The translations under genes and the position numbers were made by a program. Positions 52,168 to 60,573 of a DNA stretch of 64,000 nucleotides are shown here, one piece after another. The notes under the pieces were generated by a model. That model was not told the DNA's origin and ran no database searches. It worked only from the letters and a program-made list of their open reading frames with translations. Where the stretch lies: contig CAKASQ030000039.1 of assembly GCA_916988195.3 (NCBI GenBank), forward strand, positions 124,001-188,000, given 5' to 3'. Each line of letters starts with the position of its first letter. The first letter of the stretch is position 1. This stretch comes from Oscillospiraceae bacterium. Lineage in GTDB: Bacteria; Bacillota; Clostridia; Oscillospirales; Oscillospiraceae.

Positions 52168-52779
52168 TTATGCTACCCCCTCAACAATAGATTCCCAGAC
52201 GGAGGCCGGCTGACCGGCAGACAGGCTGAGCGAATAGCTGTAGGTCCCGTCCTGCCAGATGGCAAGCGTATAGCTGTCCGCTTCCCCCTTGAGGGTCACG
52301 GCGCAGCCGTTTACGGTGAGGCTTTTCTGCGCGGGGTATTCGCTCCAGTCGCCGGAATTGTCCTCTTCTCCAAGAGACTGCCTAAAGCAGGCCATACTGC
52401 CGCCGTTTGCGTAGTCGATCTGCGCCATCTCGCCCCAGTAGGAGGTATAATAGATGCTCTGCGGGAAGAACGGAAGGCTCTGCGCCGATTTTACCGGGAA
52501 GCCGACGGCCTCGCTCAGTTCCTCTTTTGAGATTACCTCGACCATACCGTTTGCAATCATCGTCTCGGACTCCTCCGGAACGGGACTGGAAATAAATTTT
52601 GGCAGCGCCATCGCGCCCACGAGCAAAACGGCAAGGCACGCGGCCAGCGCGGCAAAGCGGCGGAGCCGGTTCGGCTTTTTGCAGGGCTCGGCCATCTGCG
52701 TCTCGACGTTTTGTAAGATCCGCGCGTGCATCTCAGGCGTTACTTCGAGCTTTTCCATCACTTCATCGTATTTCGTCAA
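52168..52779 (-). CDS. Membrane anti-sigma factor with extracytoplasmic sensor domain
   Basis: This 203-aa protein overlaps the sigma gene by 17 bases. A cytoplasmic ~45-residue helical region (YDEVMEKLEVTPEMHARILQ) is followed by one membrane helix (FAALAACLAVLLVGAMALP). An outside domain then carries EVISKEELSEAVGFPVKSAQ and a C-terminal part (VNGCAVTLKGEAD, GTYSYSLSLSAGQP) that resembles DUF4367. No zinc HxxxCxxC motif is seen, so it is not a ZAS-type factor. Binding and holding the co-encoded sigma factor is inferred. The outer domain resembles that of the upstream lipoprotein. Confidence 0.8.
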   Translation of the reverse strand: MTKYDEVMEKLEVTPEMHARILQNVETQMAEPCKKPNRLRRFAALAACLAVLLVGAMALPKFISSPVPEESETMIANGMVEVISKEELSEAVGFPVKSAQSLPFFPQSIYYTSYWGEMAQIDYANGGSMACFRQSLGEEDNSGDWSEYPAQKSLTVNGCAVTLKGEADSYTLAIWQDGTYSYSLSLSAGQPASVWESIVEGVA

Positions 52780-53392
52780 AGTCGTACGCCTCCTTTAAAA
52801 TCTCGCGCAGCAGCGCTCTGCCCCGGTGCAGATCGGAGCGGACGGTCGCCTCGCCGCGCTGCAAAATTTCCGCGATCTGCTTTGTCGAGTAGCCTTCATG
52901 GTAAAGCAGGTGAACCGGCGCGCGGTACTTTTCGGGAAGGTCGCGCACGGCCTGCCAGACGAAGGACAGATCTTCCCTGTTCTCTGCGACCAGCTCGTCG
53001 TTTAATTCATCCGCCGCGCGCACGGCGTTATAAGAAAGCCGGTTTTTGCTAAGATTGCCCGCCACGCGCAAAAGCCACGCCTTTTCGTGCGCTTCGCTTT
53101 CAAACGCAGGCGCGGTCTTTAAAAATTGTACGAGCGTATCCTGCAAAACCTCCTCGGCATCCTCCATATTATGAAGATACGAGTAGGCATAGCGCAAAAT
53201 CGCGTTTCCGTGCGTGTCCAGAATCTCGGCCGCACGGGTGTTAACATCGGCCTGCGCATCCTCCCGCGCGGGATTTGCCGCAAGCAGCTTCGCCGCGAAC
53301 AAATTCCGGACGGTTTTCAAAGCTTGCGCGCCCGCTTCCCAGAACCGGCTTAAAACCGGCGCAGGCGCAAATCGTAACACTGCTTCCATCAT
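52763..53392 (-). CDS. ECF-type RNA polymerase sigma factor
   Basis: This 209-aa factor starts at 53392 (MMEAVLRF) or the next ATG, after GAGGGAG. An N-terminal extension of ~50 residues precedes region 2 (YAYSYLHNMEDAEEVLQDTL, with FLKTAPAFESEAHEKAWLLR). Region 4 is normal (LPEKYRAPVHLLYHEGYSTK, then QIAEILQRGEATVRSDLHRG). Overlap with the anti-sigma gene and the upstream lipoprotein suggests a self-contained envelope-stress or signal module. A hairpin at 53403-53434 lies just before the ribosome site. Confidence 0.88.
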   Translation of the reverse strand: MMEAVLRFAPAPVLSRFWEAGAQALKTVRNLFAAKLLAANPAREDAQADVNTRAAEILDTHGNAILRYAYSYLHNMEDAEEVLQDTLVQFLKTAPAFESEAHEKAWLLRVAGNLSKNRLSYNAVRAADELNDELVAENREDLSFVWQAVRDLPEKYRAPVHLLYHEGYSTKQIAEILQRGEATVRSDLHRGRALLREILKEAYDFDEIR

Positions 53393-53402
53393 GCTCTCCC
53401 TC

Positions 53403-53434
53403 AAATGGCCGCACGGGTTTCCGTGCGGCCATTT
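53403..53434. terminator. Hairpin between lipoprotein and sigma genes
   Basis: AAATGGCCGCACGG / CCGTGCGGCCATTT with loop GTTT lies between the lipoprotein stop and the sigma ribosome site. On the minus strand it lacks a T-run, so it may tune read-through (attenuation or mRNA processing) instead of fully ending transcription. Confidence 0.5.
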
Positions 53435-53438
53435 CGTT

Positions 53439-53981
53439 TTACTGAATGTTCGAAACGAGCGCGGCCATGTCGTTCTGGCTGAGACCGGATTCTACGCTCA
53501 GCACGTAGCTGTAATCGCCATTCGTCCAGACGGCAAGCTTTACAAGACCGTTTTCGCCCTTCATCGTGACGCTCACACCGCCTGCGTCGACCGTTTCGGT
53601 TTCGGCGTACTCGTTGTAGTCGCCGGAAACATCGTCTGCGCCCGGGGCCTTGCAGATGCGTGCGGTCTCGTCCTCGCCGGATGCGTAGATGATCTCGAAC
53701 ATGACGTCTCCCGCAGCGCTCAGGACGCGATAGGATTTTTCCGAGCAGCCGGAAATTTCGTCCGGCACGGCGAGGTCGAAGCCTGCGGCCTGCGCGGCAT
53801 CGTCCTTCAAATCATAATCCGTCCACGGATTCGGGATCTGAACGTTCTCGGTGTCGGTCGTTTCTGCCTGTTCGGTCTGCGCGGGCTGATCGGGCTTGGC
53901 GGCGGGCTTTGCGCTCTGCGAGCAGGCGGCAAGGCTCAAAAGCATGGCTGCGGTTACGGTAAAGATCAAAAGCTTTTTCAT
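53439..53981 (-). CDS. Lipoprotein sharing the anti-sigma sensor domain
   Basis: This 180-aa protein starts at 53981 after AAAGGAACACATATC. It has a lipobox (LLSLAAC), a Pro/Gln/Thr-rich linker and an extracytoplasmic domain (DYDLKDDAAQAAGFDLAVPD). Its last ~60 residues (SGDYNEYAETETVDAGGVSV, KLAVWTNGDYSYVLSVESG) align by eye with the C-terminal domain of the anti-sigma factor (SGDWSEYPAQKSLTVNGCAV, TLAIWQDGTYSYSLSLSAG). It may compete for, or present, the ligand sensed by the anti-sigma factor (inference). It is the first gene of the locus. Confidence 0.78.
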   Translation of the reverse strand: MKKLLIFTVTAAMLLSLAACSQSAKPAAKPDQPAQTEQAETTDTENVQIPNPWTDYDLKDDAAQAAGFDLAVPDEISGCSEKSYRVLSAAGDVMFEIIYASGEDETARICKAPGADDVSGDYNEYAETETVDAGGVSVTMKGENGLVKLAVWTNGDYSYVLSVESGLSQNDMAALVSNIQ

Positions 53982-54037
53982 GATATGTGTTCCTTTCAAC
54001 TGTAAGTTTTTCGCGGTTATCAACCGTTTCTATCCTG

Positions 54038-54066
54038 TATACAGTTGGGGAATCGGAATTGTTGCA
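54038..54066 (-). promoter_or_regulatory. Possible ECF-type promoter of the lipoprotein-sigma locus
   Basis: On the minus strand TGCAAC (54061-54066) and TGTATA (54038-54043) are 17 bases apart. AAC in the -35 element is typical of ECF promoters. This would make the locus self-activated, but the match is short. Confidence 0.4.
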
Positions 54067-54138
54067 GCGTTTTGAAAAAATTTTTTTAAAAATCGGAGAA
54101 GTTTTTATCTGCCGGTTCTGCGCAAGGCCGGACGCAGC

Positions 54139-55644
54139 TTACGCGTCCTCCTTCACGCACACAAGGAATTTTCTCAGGTGCGCGCGGCCCTCTGCCGTAC
54201 ATTTGTACACGCCTGCGCACTCGAGCACCTGCGCGAAAACCTGCCCGATCTCAAACTTAATGGTGTCTTCGGCGTTCTCGGCGTTAAACTCCGGGTGGCG
54301 CTTCATGAAGCCCTCTGCCCAGTCGGCGTGCTTGGCGAGTTCCTCATTTTCGCGCAGATTTTCGCCGTTCAGAAGCGCAGTCCTGAGGTCGGCCATTTCC
54401 TTTTTGAGCCGTCCGGGCAGAACCGCCAGACCCATGACCTCGATGAGGCCGATGTTCTCCTTTTTGATGTGGTGCAGCTCCTCGTGCGGATGGTACAGAC
54501 CCATCGGGTGTTCTTTCGTCGTCAGGTTATTCCGCAGCACAAGGTCAAGCTCGTACTTGCCGTTCCGCATCCGCGCGATCGGCGTGATCGTATTGTGCGG
54601 CTCGCCGTCGGTTTCGGCGAAGATCATCGCCTCGGGGTCTGAGTACTTGCGCCACTTGGAGAGAATTTTTCCTGCCAGCTCACAGAGCTGGTTTTTGTTA
54701 CTGGAGTTCAGGCGCAGCACCGTCATCGGGTATTTGACCACGCAGCAGTCCACGTCCTCAAAGCCGGGCACGTCGAACGAGAATTCCGCCTCCGCCTTTT
54801 CCATCGGGAAGGTGTGATGTCCGCCCTGGAAATGCTCATGGGCCAGAATGCTGCCGCCGACGATGGGCAGGTCCGCGTTCGAGCCGAGGAAATAGTGCGG
54901 AAACTGCTCGACAAAACTGAACAGCTTGTCAAAGGCCGCCCGGTCAATGACCATCGGTGTGTGCTGGGTGTTCATCACAATGGCATGCTCGTTGTAATAG
55001 ACATACGGTGAATACTGAAAGCCCCACGGCTGGCCGTTCACCGTGACCGGCATGACGCGCAGATTCTGCCTTGCCGGGTGCGAGATCGTCCCCGCATAGC
55101 CGACGTTCTCCACGCAAAGAAGACACTTCGGATACCCCGACGCTTTTTTGAGCTTCGCCGCCGCAATATCGCGCGGGTCTTTTTCCGGCTTCGAGAGATT
55201 GATCGAGATTTCGAGTTCGCCGTACTTCGTCTGCACCGTCCAGCGCTCGTCCTTTGCGATGCGGTCGCGGCGGATATAGTTGCAGTCCTGACTGAGCTTG
55301 TAGAAATAATCCGTCGCCGCCTTGGGGGATTTTTCATAGAGCGAGCGGAACGTATGGATGACTTCCGAGGGCTTCGGCGTGACGCAGCCCATGAGCTTCG
55401 TGTCGAACAGGTCGCGCTCCGCGATGGTATCCGCGATCAGTCCCTGTTCGGCGGCGTAATCGCACAGAACGTTCAGACATGCCGGGAAATCGCAGTGCGC
55501 CGTCTGCTTTTCATAGCTCTCGAGCTTCAGCTCCGCAAGGAGCGCGTTTCTCGCGAACGTCTCGTCGAGCGCGTCCAGCAGGCCGCAATTTTTCGCGTAA
55601 TCCAGCAGCGAATCGAGCGCCGCATACACAGCTTCCAGTTTCAT
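54139..55644 (-). CDS. galT: UDP-glucose--hexose-1-phosphate uridylyltransferase (GalT, type 2)
   Basis: This 501-aa Leloir-pathway enzyme starts at 55644 (MKLEAVYA), 6 bases after GGAGG. It is the long Firmicutes type, not the short HIT-type E. coli GalT. Markers are CLLCVENVGYAG near residue 200, QPWGFQYSPYVYYNEHAIVM (~230), NADLPIVGGSILAHEHFQGG with catalytic His residues (~285) and LVLRNNLTTKEHPMGLYHPH (~400). It is monocistronic, next to an IS3 remnant that begins ~90 bases upstream and could have altered its promoter. Confidence 0.95.
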   Translation of the reverse strand: MKLEAVYAALDSLLDYAKNCGLLDALDETFARNALLAELKLESYEKQTAHCDFPACLNVLCDYAAEQGLIADTIAERDLFDTKLMGCVTPKPSEVIHTFRSLYEKSPKAATDYFYKLSQDCNYIRRDRIAKDERWTVQTKYGELEISINLSKPEKDPRDIAAAKLKKASGYPKCLLCVENVGYAGTISHPARQNLRVMPVTVNGQPWGFQYSPYVYYNEHAIVMNTQHTPMVIDRAAFDKLFSFVEQFPHYFLGSNADLPIVGGSILAHEHFQGGHHTFPMEKAEAEFSFDVPGFEDVDCCVVKYPMTVLRLNSSNKNQLCELAGKILSKWRKYSDPEAMIFAETDGEPHNTITPIARMRNGKYELDLVLRNNLTTKEHPMGLYHPHEELHHIKKENIGLIEVMGLAVLPGRLKKEMADLRTALLNGENLRENEELAKHADWAEGFMKRHPEFNAENAEDTIKFEIGQVFAQVLECAGVYKCTAEGRAHLRKFLVCVKEDA

Positions 55645-55729
55645 AAGATAGCCTCCTGACATATTCCATGATATGACGTTTGAAAAACCTGATTTTACGA
55701 CCACATCATAATCGCATTTTCCCTATGTG

Positions 55730-56219
55730 TCAAGGCACAGCATATATTCCGCTGAACGGCGCGTTCTGCTATCTCTCCACGATCCTGGACGGATGCACGA
55801 AGCAGGTCCTTTCTTATGTGCTGAGCGAGTCTCTGGAAGTGGATTTTGTGCTGGAAACGGTACAGAAAATGGTACATCAGCATGGAATTTCGCTGAAAAA
55901 AGAGACAATCCTGCACAGCGACCAGGGCTGCCATTACACCTGCATCAAGTTCATTCAGCTCGTGAAAAACAGTAGCCTGCGGCAGTCAATGTCGCGGAAG
56001 GGAAATTGCTGGGACAACGCGCCGCAGGAGAGCTTTTTCGGACATATGAAGGACGAGTTGGCGGAGATGATTCCAAATTGGACGTGCTTTGCGGATGTGC
56101 AGCGGTCAATCGACGACTGGATGGACTACTATAATAACGATCGATACCAGTGGGATCTGGCAAAGCTCTCGCCGAACGAGTATTACCGCTACCTGACAAC
56201 CGGCAGCTATCCATGTTAG
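55730..56219 (+). pseudogene. IS3-family transposase, C-terminal fragment
   Basis: The frame is the last ~160 residues of an IS3-type OrfB: AYIPLNGAFCYLSTILDGCT, the second catalytic Asp in HSDQGCHYT, and the Glu in DNAPQESFFGHMKDE, ending YYRYLTTGSYPC. The N-terminus, including the first catalytic Asp (family: TDITY.., here QGTAY), is lost at ~55730. No start or OrfA is present. The right end of the IS remains (GGGTCACCTT...GGGGAGCAGTTTA, 56226-56263), so the left half was deleted against galT's upstream region. Inactive. Confidence 0.88.
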
Positions 56220-56278
56220 CGTAATGGGTCACCTTATTTTGTCCTTGACTTGGGGAGCAGTTTAATGTACGTCGGTGT

Positions 56279-56304
56279 ACGAAACGGTACGAAATAGCAC
56301 GAAA
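56279..56304. repeat. Three ACGAAA repeats with a 10-base period
   Basis: ACGAAA occurs at 56279-56284, 56289-56294 and 56299-56304, i.e. once per helical turn, between the IS3 end and the integrase fragment. They resemble arm-type binding sites of a tyrosine integrase or another phased protein-binding array. Confidence 0.45.
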
Positions 56305-56360
56305 AGACCATTCCACAGCGCATAAGACGTACATAAAATCAGTATTTTTTCACAAGAAAA

Positions 56361-56389
56361 GGGCGCGCTGCCGTTTTGACAGCGCGCCC
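56361..56389 (-). terminator. Terminator of the integrase fragment
   Basis: GGGCGCGCTG / CAGCGCGCCC is followed on the minus strand by TTTTCTTGTG. Confidence 0.8.
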
Positions 56390-56402
56390 TCTATGCTTTG
56401 CG

Positions 56403-57237
56403 TCACACCACTTCCCGGCCGATCATTTGACCAATGGTGTCCGCAGCCTGCACGCGCATGCTGGGCGTGGAGTGGACGTAGGTGCTGAGCGTGAACCCCG
56501 CGCTGTAATGTCCGAGCATTTCGGAGAGTGTCCGCACGTCCACACCGTTTTTGAGTGCCAAGGTCGCGAATGTGTGTCTCATGTCATGAAATCTCACATG
56601 TTCTGCGCCGATGGCTTCCAGAATCCGGTCATGCATGGCGCGGAAGGATGCCGGGTCGAGCATTTCTCCGGTTTTCGGAGACGGGAACATATAGGGATTA
56701 TCCGGGTGCTTTTCGTGTTCTTCCACCAGAATCTGCACGGTGCTCTCCGGAAGTGTCAGCAGTCGCAGGGAGTTTTTCGTTTTTGGCTGGCTGACAACAA
56801 GCTGATGGTCGATGCGGCAGACGCTTTTGGTAACGGAAAGCGTTCGGTCCTTCACGTTCAGATCTTTCCAGAGCAGGGCCAGCAGTTCTCCCCGGCGCAG
56901 GCCGCTGGTCAGTTCCAGATAGAGCGGTGCAAACACGCCGCGCTGCTTCGCTTCGTGCAGATATGGTCCAATCAGCTCCTCCGGCAGCACTTTCATCTCT
57001 TTTCGTACCGTTTTCGGGGCTTTGCAGTTTGCTGCCGGATTGCTCAGAATGAGCTTTTCTGCGACGGCCTGATCGAGACTTTTCCGCAGGATGCCGAGGA
57101 TGCCTTGCACAATGCGGGGGCTGAGCGTCGTTTCTTTCAGCGGAATGTGGCTGTAGTAGTGATTTCTGCCGTGCTCGCGCATCTCGTTGATCGCGCGCTG
57201 AATTTGAATGGTGCTCAGCTTTTCCAGCGGGCAGTTA
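56403..57237 (-). pseudogene. Tyrosine integrase lacking its N-terminal domain
   Basis: The open frame starts after TAG near 57240 (LNCPLEKLSTIQIQRAINEM) and the first ATG is at 57182. It contains the end of the core-binding domain and the whole catalytic domain: Arg in TSGLRRGELLAL, His-x-x-Arg in FHDMRHTFATLA, LGHYSAGFTLSTYVHS with the nucleophile Tyr, ending MIGREVV. The arm-binding part is missing, and upstream sequence is unrelated, so it is probably inactive. It is a different integrase from the one at 23291 and marks another old insertion near galT. Confidence 0.85.
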
Positions 57238-57707
57238 AGCTAACTGCCAATTTCATCCAGGCTGGCGATGCGATTCTTCTCCAGCCTGCTTTGTTATGCT
57301 CTTTTCGGTTTCCTAAATTTTGCAGGACTTTTTTCGTTTCTGCCATTGACTTTTGTTTGCAGGGCTCTCTGCAATGTACGTCTCGGCGCGATAACGTCTC
57401 CATAATTTTTCAGGCGGAGTCCCCCTCCGCCTGCTTGGCATACGCATTTTTTCAAACCTGTGGCAGTTGCGCACCCGGAAAGCTCTCTGCCTTGCTTCCC
57501 TTCAGGGAATTTTTGATTAACTTAATGGCATTGCTTTCTCTGCTACGTATTTTGCTACCATCCCTACAGCGTAGTAACGCTCCTTCTTTGATCGGCAGCG
57601 CTTTCTTTCACTGCCGTTCACAGAAGGAGCGTATCCGTTCAGACAGTATCTTATACTATCCAATCAATCAGGGATCAATTCGCAGCGTTTTCACACCTAT
57701 TGATCAT
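57238..57707. other. 470-base gap with scrambled sequence
   Basis: No gene with a ribosome site is visible. A minus-strand frame (57215-57403) reads a short Lys/Arg-rich stretch (KVLQNLGNRKEHNKAGW) with no family likeness. The inverted repeat CGCTCCTTCT / AGAAGGAGCG encloses ~35 bases at about 57578-57630. The stretch probably mixes mobile-element debris with the 3' region of the ECF transporter gene. Confidence 0.4.
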
Positions 57708-58349
57708 CTATTTCATTTTGCCGTCCGTGATCTGCATCCGCGTCAGCAGCTTCCGAAGAAGCGGAGCGAGCGCCGCAGTCAGTACAGCCGCGCAGACGGC
57801 TTCTCCGATTCCGTTCGTCAAGACTACGCTGCCGAGCACGCCCAGAAGAGCCTCATAGGCGATGCCGCTTGCCGCAGCGTAACTCCTGCCAAGCAGCAGA
57901 TAAATGAGCGCCAGCACCAGAATGGTATTTGTCAGCGAACCCGCAATCCCGCACAGGAACCCACCCAGCCGGGTATTTTGCCGTCTGCCGAGCAGATGCA
58001 TGCAAAGCGTAACGACAAGCCCGATGCAGATGCGCGGCACAAATGCAATAATCAGCGCCTTCCAGCTCCCTGTGCTTTGCCCCGGCATCGGGACAAAAGG
58101 CGAGAAAGCAAAAGAAGTTACATTGGGCGCCATGGTCGAGCGCAGAACAGAGATAACGCCAAAGCCCGCGCCAAAGCACACGCCGGCTTTCCATCCGAAG
58201 AGGATGGCTGCCAGAATAACCGGGATATGCGTGGTCGTCGCCTTCATAAACGGAAGCGGGATGGAACCGAGCGGCGTAAAGCCCATGAGGAACATAATCG
58301 CCATCAACATCGCCATTGCGCACAGGCGCTTTGTTCGGTTTTGCTTCAT
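57708..58349 (-). CDS. ECF transporter S component
   Basis: This 213-aa membrane protein has six helices (MAMLMAIMFLMGFTPLG, HIPVILAAILFGWKAGVCFG, IIAFVPRICIGLVVTLCMHL, FLCGIAGSLTNTILVLALIY, ALLGVLGSVVLTNGIGEAV). It has the substrate-binding-subunit look of ECF-type vitamin or metabolite importers (short N-terminus, RTKRLCAMA). These use a shared EcfA/A'/T module that is not in the window. The substrate is unknown. It overlaps closely with the C_GCAxxG_C_C gene upstream (stop 6 bases away), so it is the last gene of the CoADR cluster. Confidence 0.85.
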   Translation of the reverse strand: MKQNRTKRLCAMAMLMAIMFLMGFTPLGSIPLPFMKATTTHIPVILAAILFGWKAGVCFGAGFGVISVLRSTMAPNVTSFAFSPFVPMPGQSTGSWKALIIAFVPRICIGLVVTLCMHLLGRRQNTRLGGFLCGIAGSLTNTILVLALIYLLLGRSYAAASGIAYEALLGVLGSVVLTNGIGEAVCAAVLTAALAPLLRKLLTRMQITDGKMK

Positions 58350-58355
58350 CTCCGG

Positions 58356-58871
58356 TCAGATCCGTCCGTGTTCGTGAAGAATTTCTATTGTCCACACGGC
58401 AGCCTTTCCGCACGCGCTTGGGCACGCCGTCAAATGCCCGCCGCTCTGTGCAAATCCTTCACGGTCGCCGCGGTAAAGGTCAAACGACTTTCCGAGCAGC
58501 TTTGTCTGCACAGCGGTGCAAGTACCGCCCTGCGCACCGTATTCTGCTTCAAAGCGGTCGCAGAGTTCGCGCGCCATGGGGAACATATTCGCGCGGATAC
58601 ACTCGAGATCCGAGAAGTGATCATAGCTTCTTCCCGCAAAGCAGCTCATCGCCATTACGCCGCCTGCCAATGCGCCGCAGGTGTAGCCGCCGCCCGCAAT
58701 CCCCGCGCCAAAGCCGGACGCTGCAAGAAAGACGCTGTCAGGAATTTTATCACTTCCGATTGTCTCCTTAAGCGCAGCCAGCACGCACTGCGAGCAGCTG
58801 CCAAACTGCTGCTCATAGGAAAACGCCAGATCGTAGGCTTTTTTCTTGAGGGCTTCCAGTTCTTCCATCAT
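58356..58871 (-). CDS. C_GCAxxG_C_C family redox protein
   Basis: This 171-aa protein has the family's Cys pattern: an early Cys pair (FGSCSQCVLAAL), the GCAxxG-type motif with Cys (YTCGALAGGVMAMSCFAG) and a late pair (CPSACGKAA). These proteins are thought to bind metal or act in redox reactions, but no reaction is established. The ATG at 58871 overlaps the CoADR stop by four bases, and CAGGAGAG precedes it. Its position between a CoA-disulfide reductase-rhodanese and an ECF transporter suggests thiol-linked metabolism or transport (inference). Confidence 0.85.
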   Translation of the reverse strand: MMEELEALKKKAYDLAFSYEQQFGSCSQCVLAALKETIGSDKIPDSVFLAASGFGAGIAGGGYTCGALAGGVMAMSCFAGRSYDHFSDLECIRANMFPMARELCDRFEAEYGAQGGTCTAVQTKLLGKSFDLYRGDREGFAQSGGHLTACPSACGKAAVWTIEILHEHGRI

Positions 58872-60517
58872 ACGTCTCTCCTGTCTCTGTCCTGCATCAT
58901 CTGCTCATAGTAGAGCCAGCCGCCGGCAAGATTTCTGACCTTATAGCCCTTCTGCTCAAGCAGACGCTCTGCCACATAGCCGCGCAGACCGACTCTGCAA
59001 TAAATGATCAGTTCTTTGTCTTTGGGAAGCATATCCAGCTGCCCGCGCATTTTTTCCAATTCGCAGTGGATTGCGCCGGGAATATGTCCCTGCGCAAACT
59101 CCTCGTCCGTTCTCACGTCGACAAGCACGCTGGAATCATCCAGACCATCCAACGCTTCCGCAAAAAACGGGCGGAACGTGCCTTCCACAATATTGCCTGC
59201 CGCATAGCCCGCCATGTTGACCGGATCCTTCGCCGACGAGAACGGCGGCGCATATGCAAGCTCCAGTTCCTGAAGGTCAAAGACATTCATCTTTGCGCGG
59301 ATGGCTACGGCCAGAACGTCCGTGCGCTTGTCAACGCCCTTCCCGCCAACAATCTGCCCGCCGAACAGGCGACCGGTCTGTGGGTCGAAGATGAGCTTGA
59401 CAAACATCATGTCTGCGCCCGGATAGTAGCTGGCGTTGGATGCCGAAATCGTGATGGATTTGGCGCACGCTGTGCCGTTTGCGCACAGATAGTCTTCCCC
59501 AAGCCCTGTTACACCGACGACCGCACCGAAGACTTTCGCAATCGCCGTACCCTGCGCGCCGGTATAGCGGGCCGGCTTTCCGCAGACGACGTCAGCGACA
59601 ATACGCGCCTGTTTGTTGGCAGGAGACGCGAGCGCGATCGTCTGCTTTTTACCGCTGACAATATTCGTCACCGCCACGGCGTCACCCAGCGCGAAGACAT
59701 CCGGGGCAGACGTTCTGAGCTGTTCGTCAACCAAAATCTCACCGCGTGCGCCAAGTGCAATGCCGCTCGATTGCAGGAACTTTGTCTCCGGGCGCACGCC
59801 GATGCTGAGAATGGTCATATTGGACGGCACGATCTCGCCGCTTTCCAGCGCGACGCCGCCATCCTGGAAACCGACAACCTTTTCGCCCAGACGCAGATCA
59901 ACGCCGGCAGCCCGGATGCGGTTATGGAGAATATGCGCCATATCGGCATCAAGCGTCGTGATGACGTGCGACGCAGCTTCAATGATGTGCACGCGGTGTC
60001 CAGCGTTTACCATGTTTTCCGCCATTTCAAGGCCGATGTAGCCGCCGCCGACGATTGCCACATCACACGGCTTCTGCGCGGTCATATAGTCCTTGATGCG
60101 GAAGGTATCTTCCAGATTGCGAAGGGTAAAGACCTTTGCCGGATCCATACCGGAAAAGGGCGGACGGATGGGTCCTGCGCCGGGCGCAACAATCAGCTTG
60201 TCATAGCTTTCCGTATATTGCTCGTCCGTCAGGCGGTTATGCACCGTGACGGTTTTCGCCGCCGTATCGACGGAGAGCACCTCATGCATCACGCGCACGT
60301 CAACGTTAAAACGCGCGTGAAAATGCTCCGGCGTCATCAGAACAAGCTCCTTCCGCTCGGTGATGACATCACCGAGATAATACGGCAGGCCGCAATTTGC
60401 GAACGAAATAAATCCATTGCGCTCAAGCATAATAATTTGAGCGTTCTCGTCATTCCGACGCAATCTTGCCGCCGCGCCCGCGCCGCCTGCAACGCCGCCG
60501 ATGATAACAACTTTCAT
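58868..60517 (-). CDS. CoA-disulfide reductase-like flavoprotein with C-terminal rhodanese
   Basis: This 549-aa FAD enzyme starts after AAAAGGAGTTAGACT. The FAD motif VVIIGGVAGGAGAAARLRRN is at the N-terminus, with the active-site Cys in ISFANCGLPYYLG (~residue 43) and the NAD(P)H motif VAIVGGGYIGLEMAENM (~155). The C-terminal ~95 residues are a rhodanese domain (VDVRTDEEFAQGHIPGAIHC) with catalytic Cys in IIYCRVGLRGY. Such CoADR-rhodanese fusions reduce CoA-disulfide or CoA-persulfide and sulfane sulfur. Together with the neighbouring PatB lyase it suggests sulfur metabolism or persulfide detoxification. Confidence 0.92.
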   Translation of the reverse strand: MKVVIIGGVAGGAGAAARLRRNDENAQIIMLERNGFISFANCGLPYYLGDVITERKELVLMTPEHFHARFNVDVRVMHEVLSVDTAAKTVTVHNRLTDEQYTESYDKLIVAPGAGPIRPPFSGMDPAKVFTLRNLEDTFRIKDYMTAQKPCDVAIVGGGYIGLEMAENMVNAGHRVHIIEAASHVITTLDADMAHILHNRIRAAGVDLRLGEKVVGFQDGGVALESGEIVPSNMTILSIGVRPETKFLQSSGIALGARGEILVDEQLRTSAPDVFALGDAVAVTNIVSGKKQTIALASPANKQARIVADVVCGKPARYTGAQGTAIAKVFGAVVGVTGLGEDYLCANGTACAKSITISASNASYYPGADMMFVKLIFDPQTGRLFGGQIVGGKGVDKRTDVLAVAIRAKMNVFDLQELELAYAPPFSSAKDPVNMAGYAAGNIVEGTFRPFFAEALDGLDDSSVLVDVRTDEEFAQGHIPGAIHCELEKMRGQLDMLPKDKELIIYCRVGLRGYVAERLLEQKGYKVRNLAGGWLYYEQMMQDRDRRDV

Positions 60518-60573
60518 AGTCTAACTCCTTTTCCGCCCCACATCGCCTGCTTCGGCAGAAAAGGAGTCGAGAA

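Noticed and set aside
56376-58910. 844-aa plus-strand open frame
   Set aside because: It runs antisense through the integrase fragment, the ECF transporter and the C_GCAxxG genes; it has no ribosome site, its composition is Cys/Arg/His-rich, and it lies wholly opposite well-supported genes.
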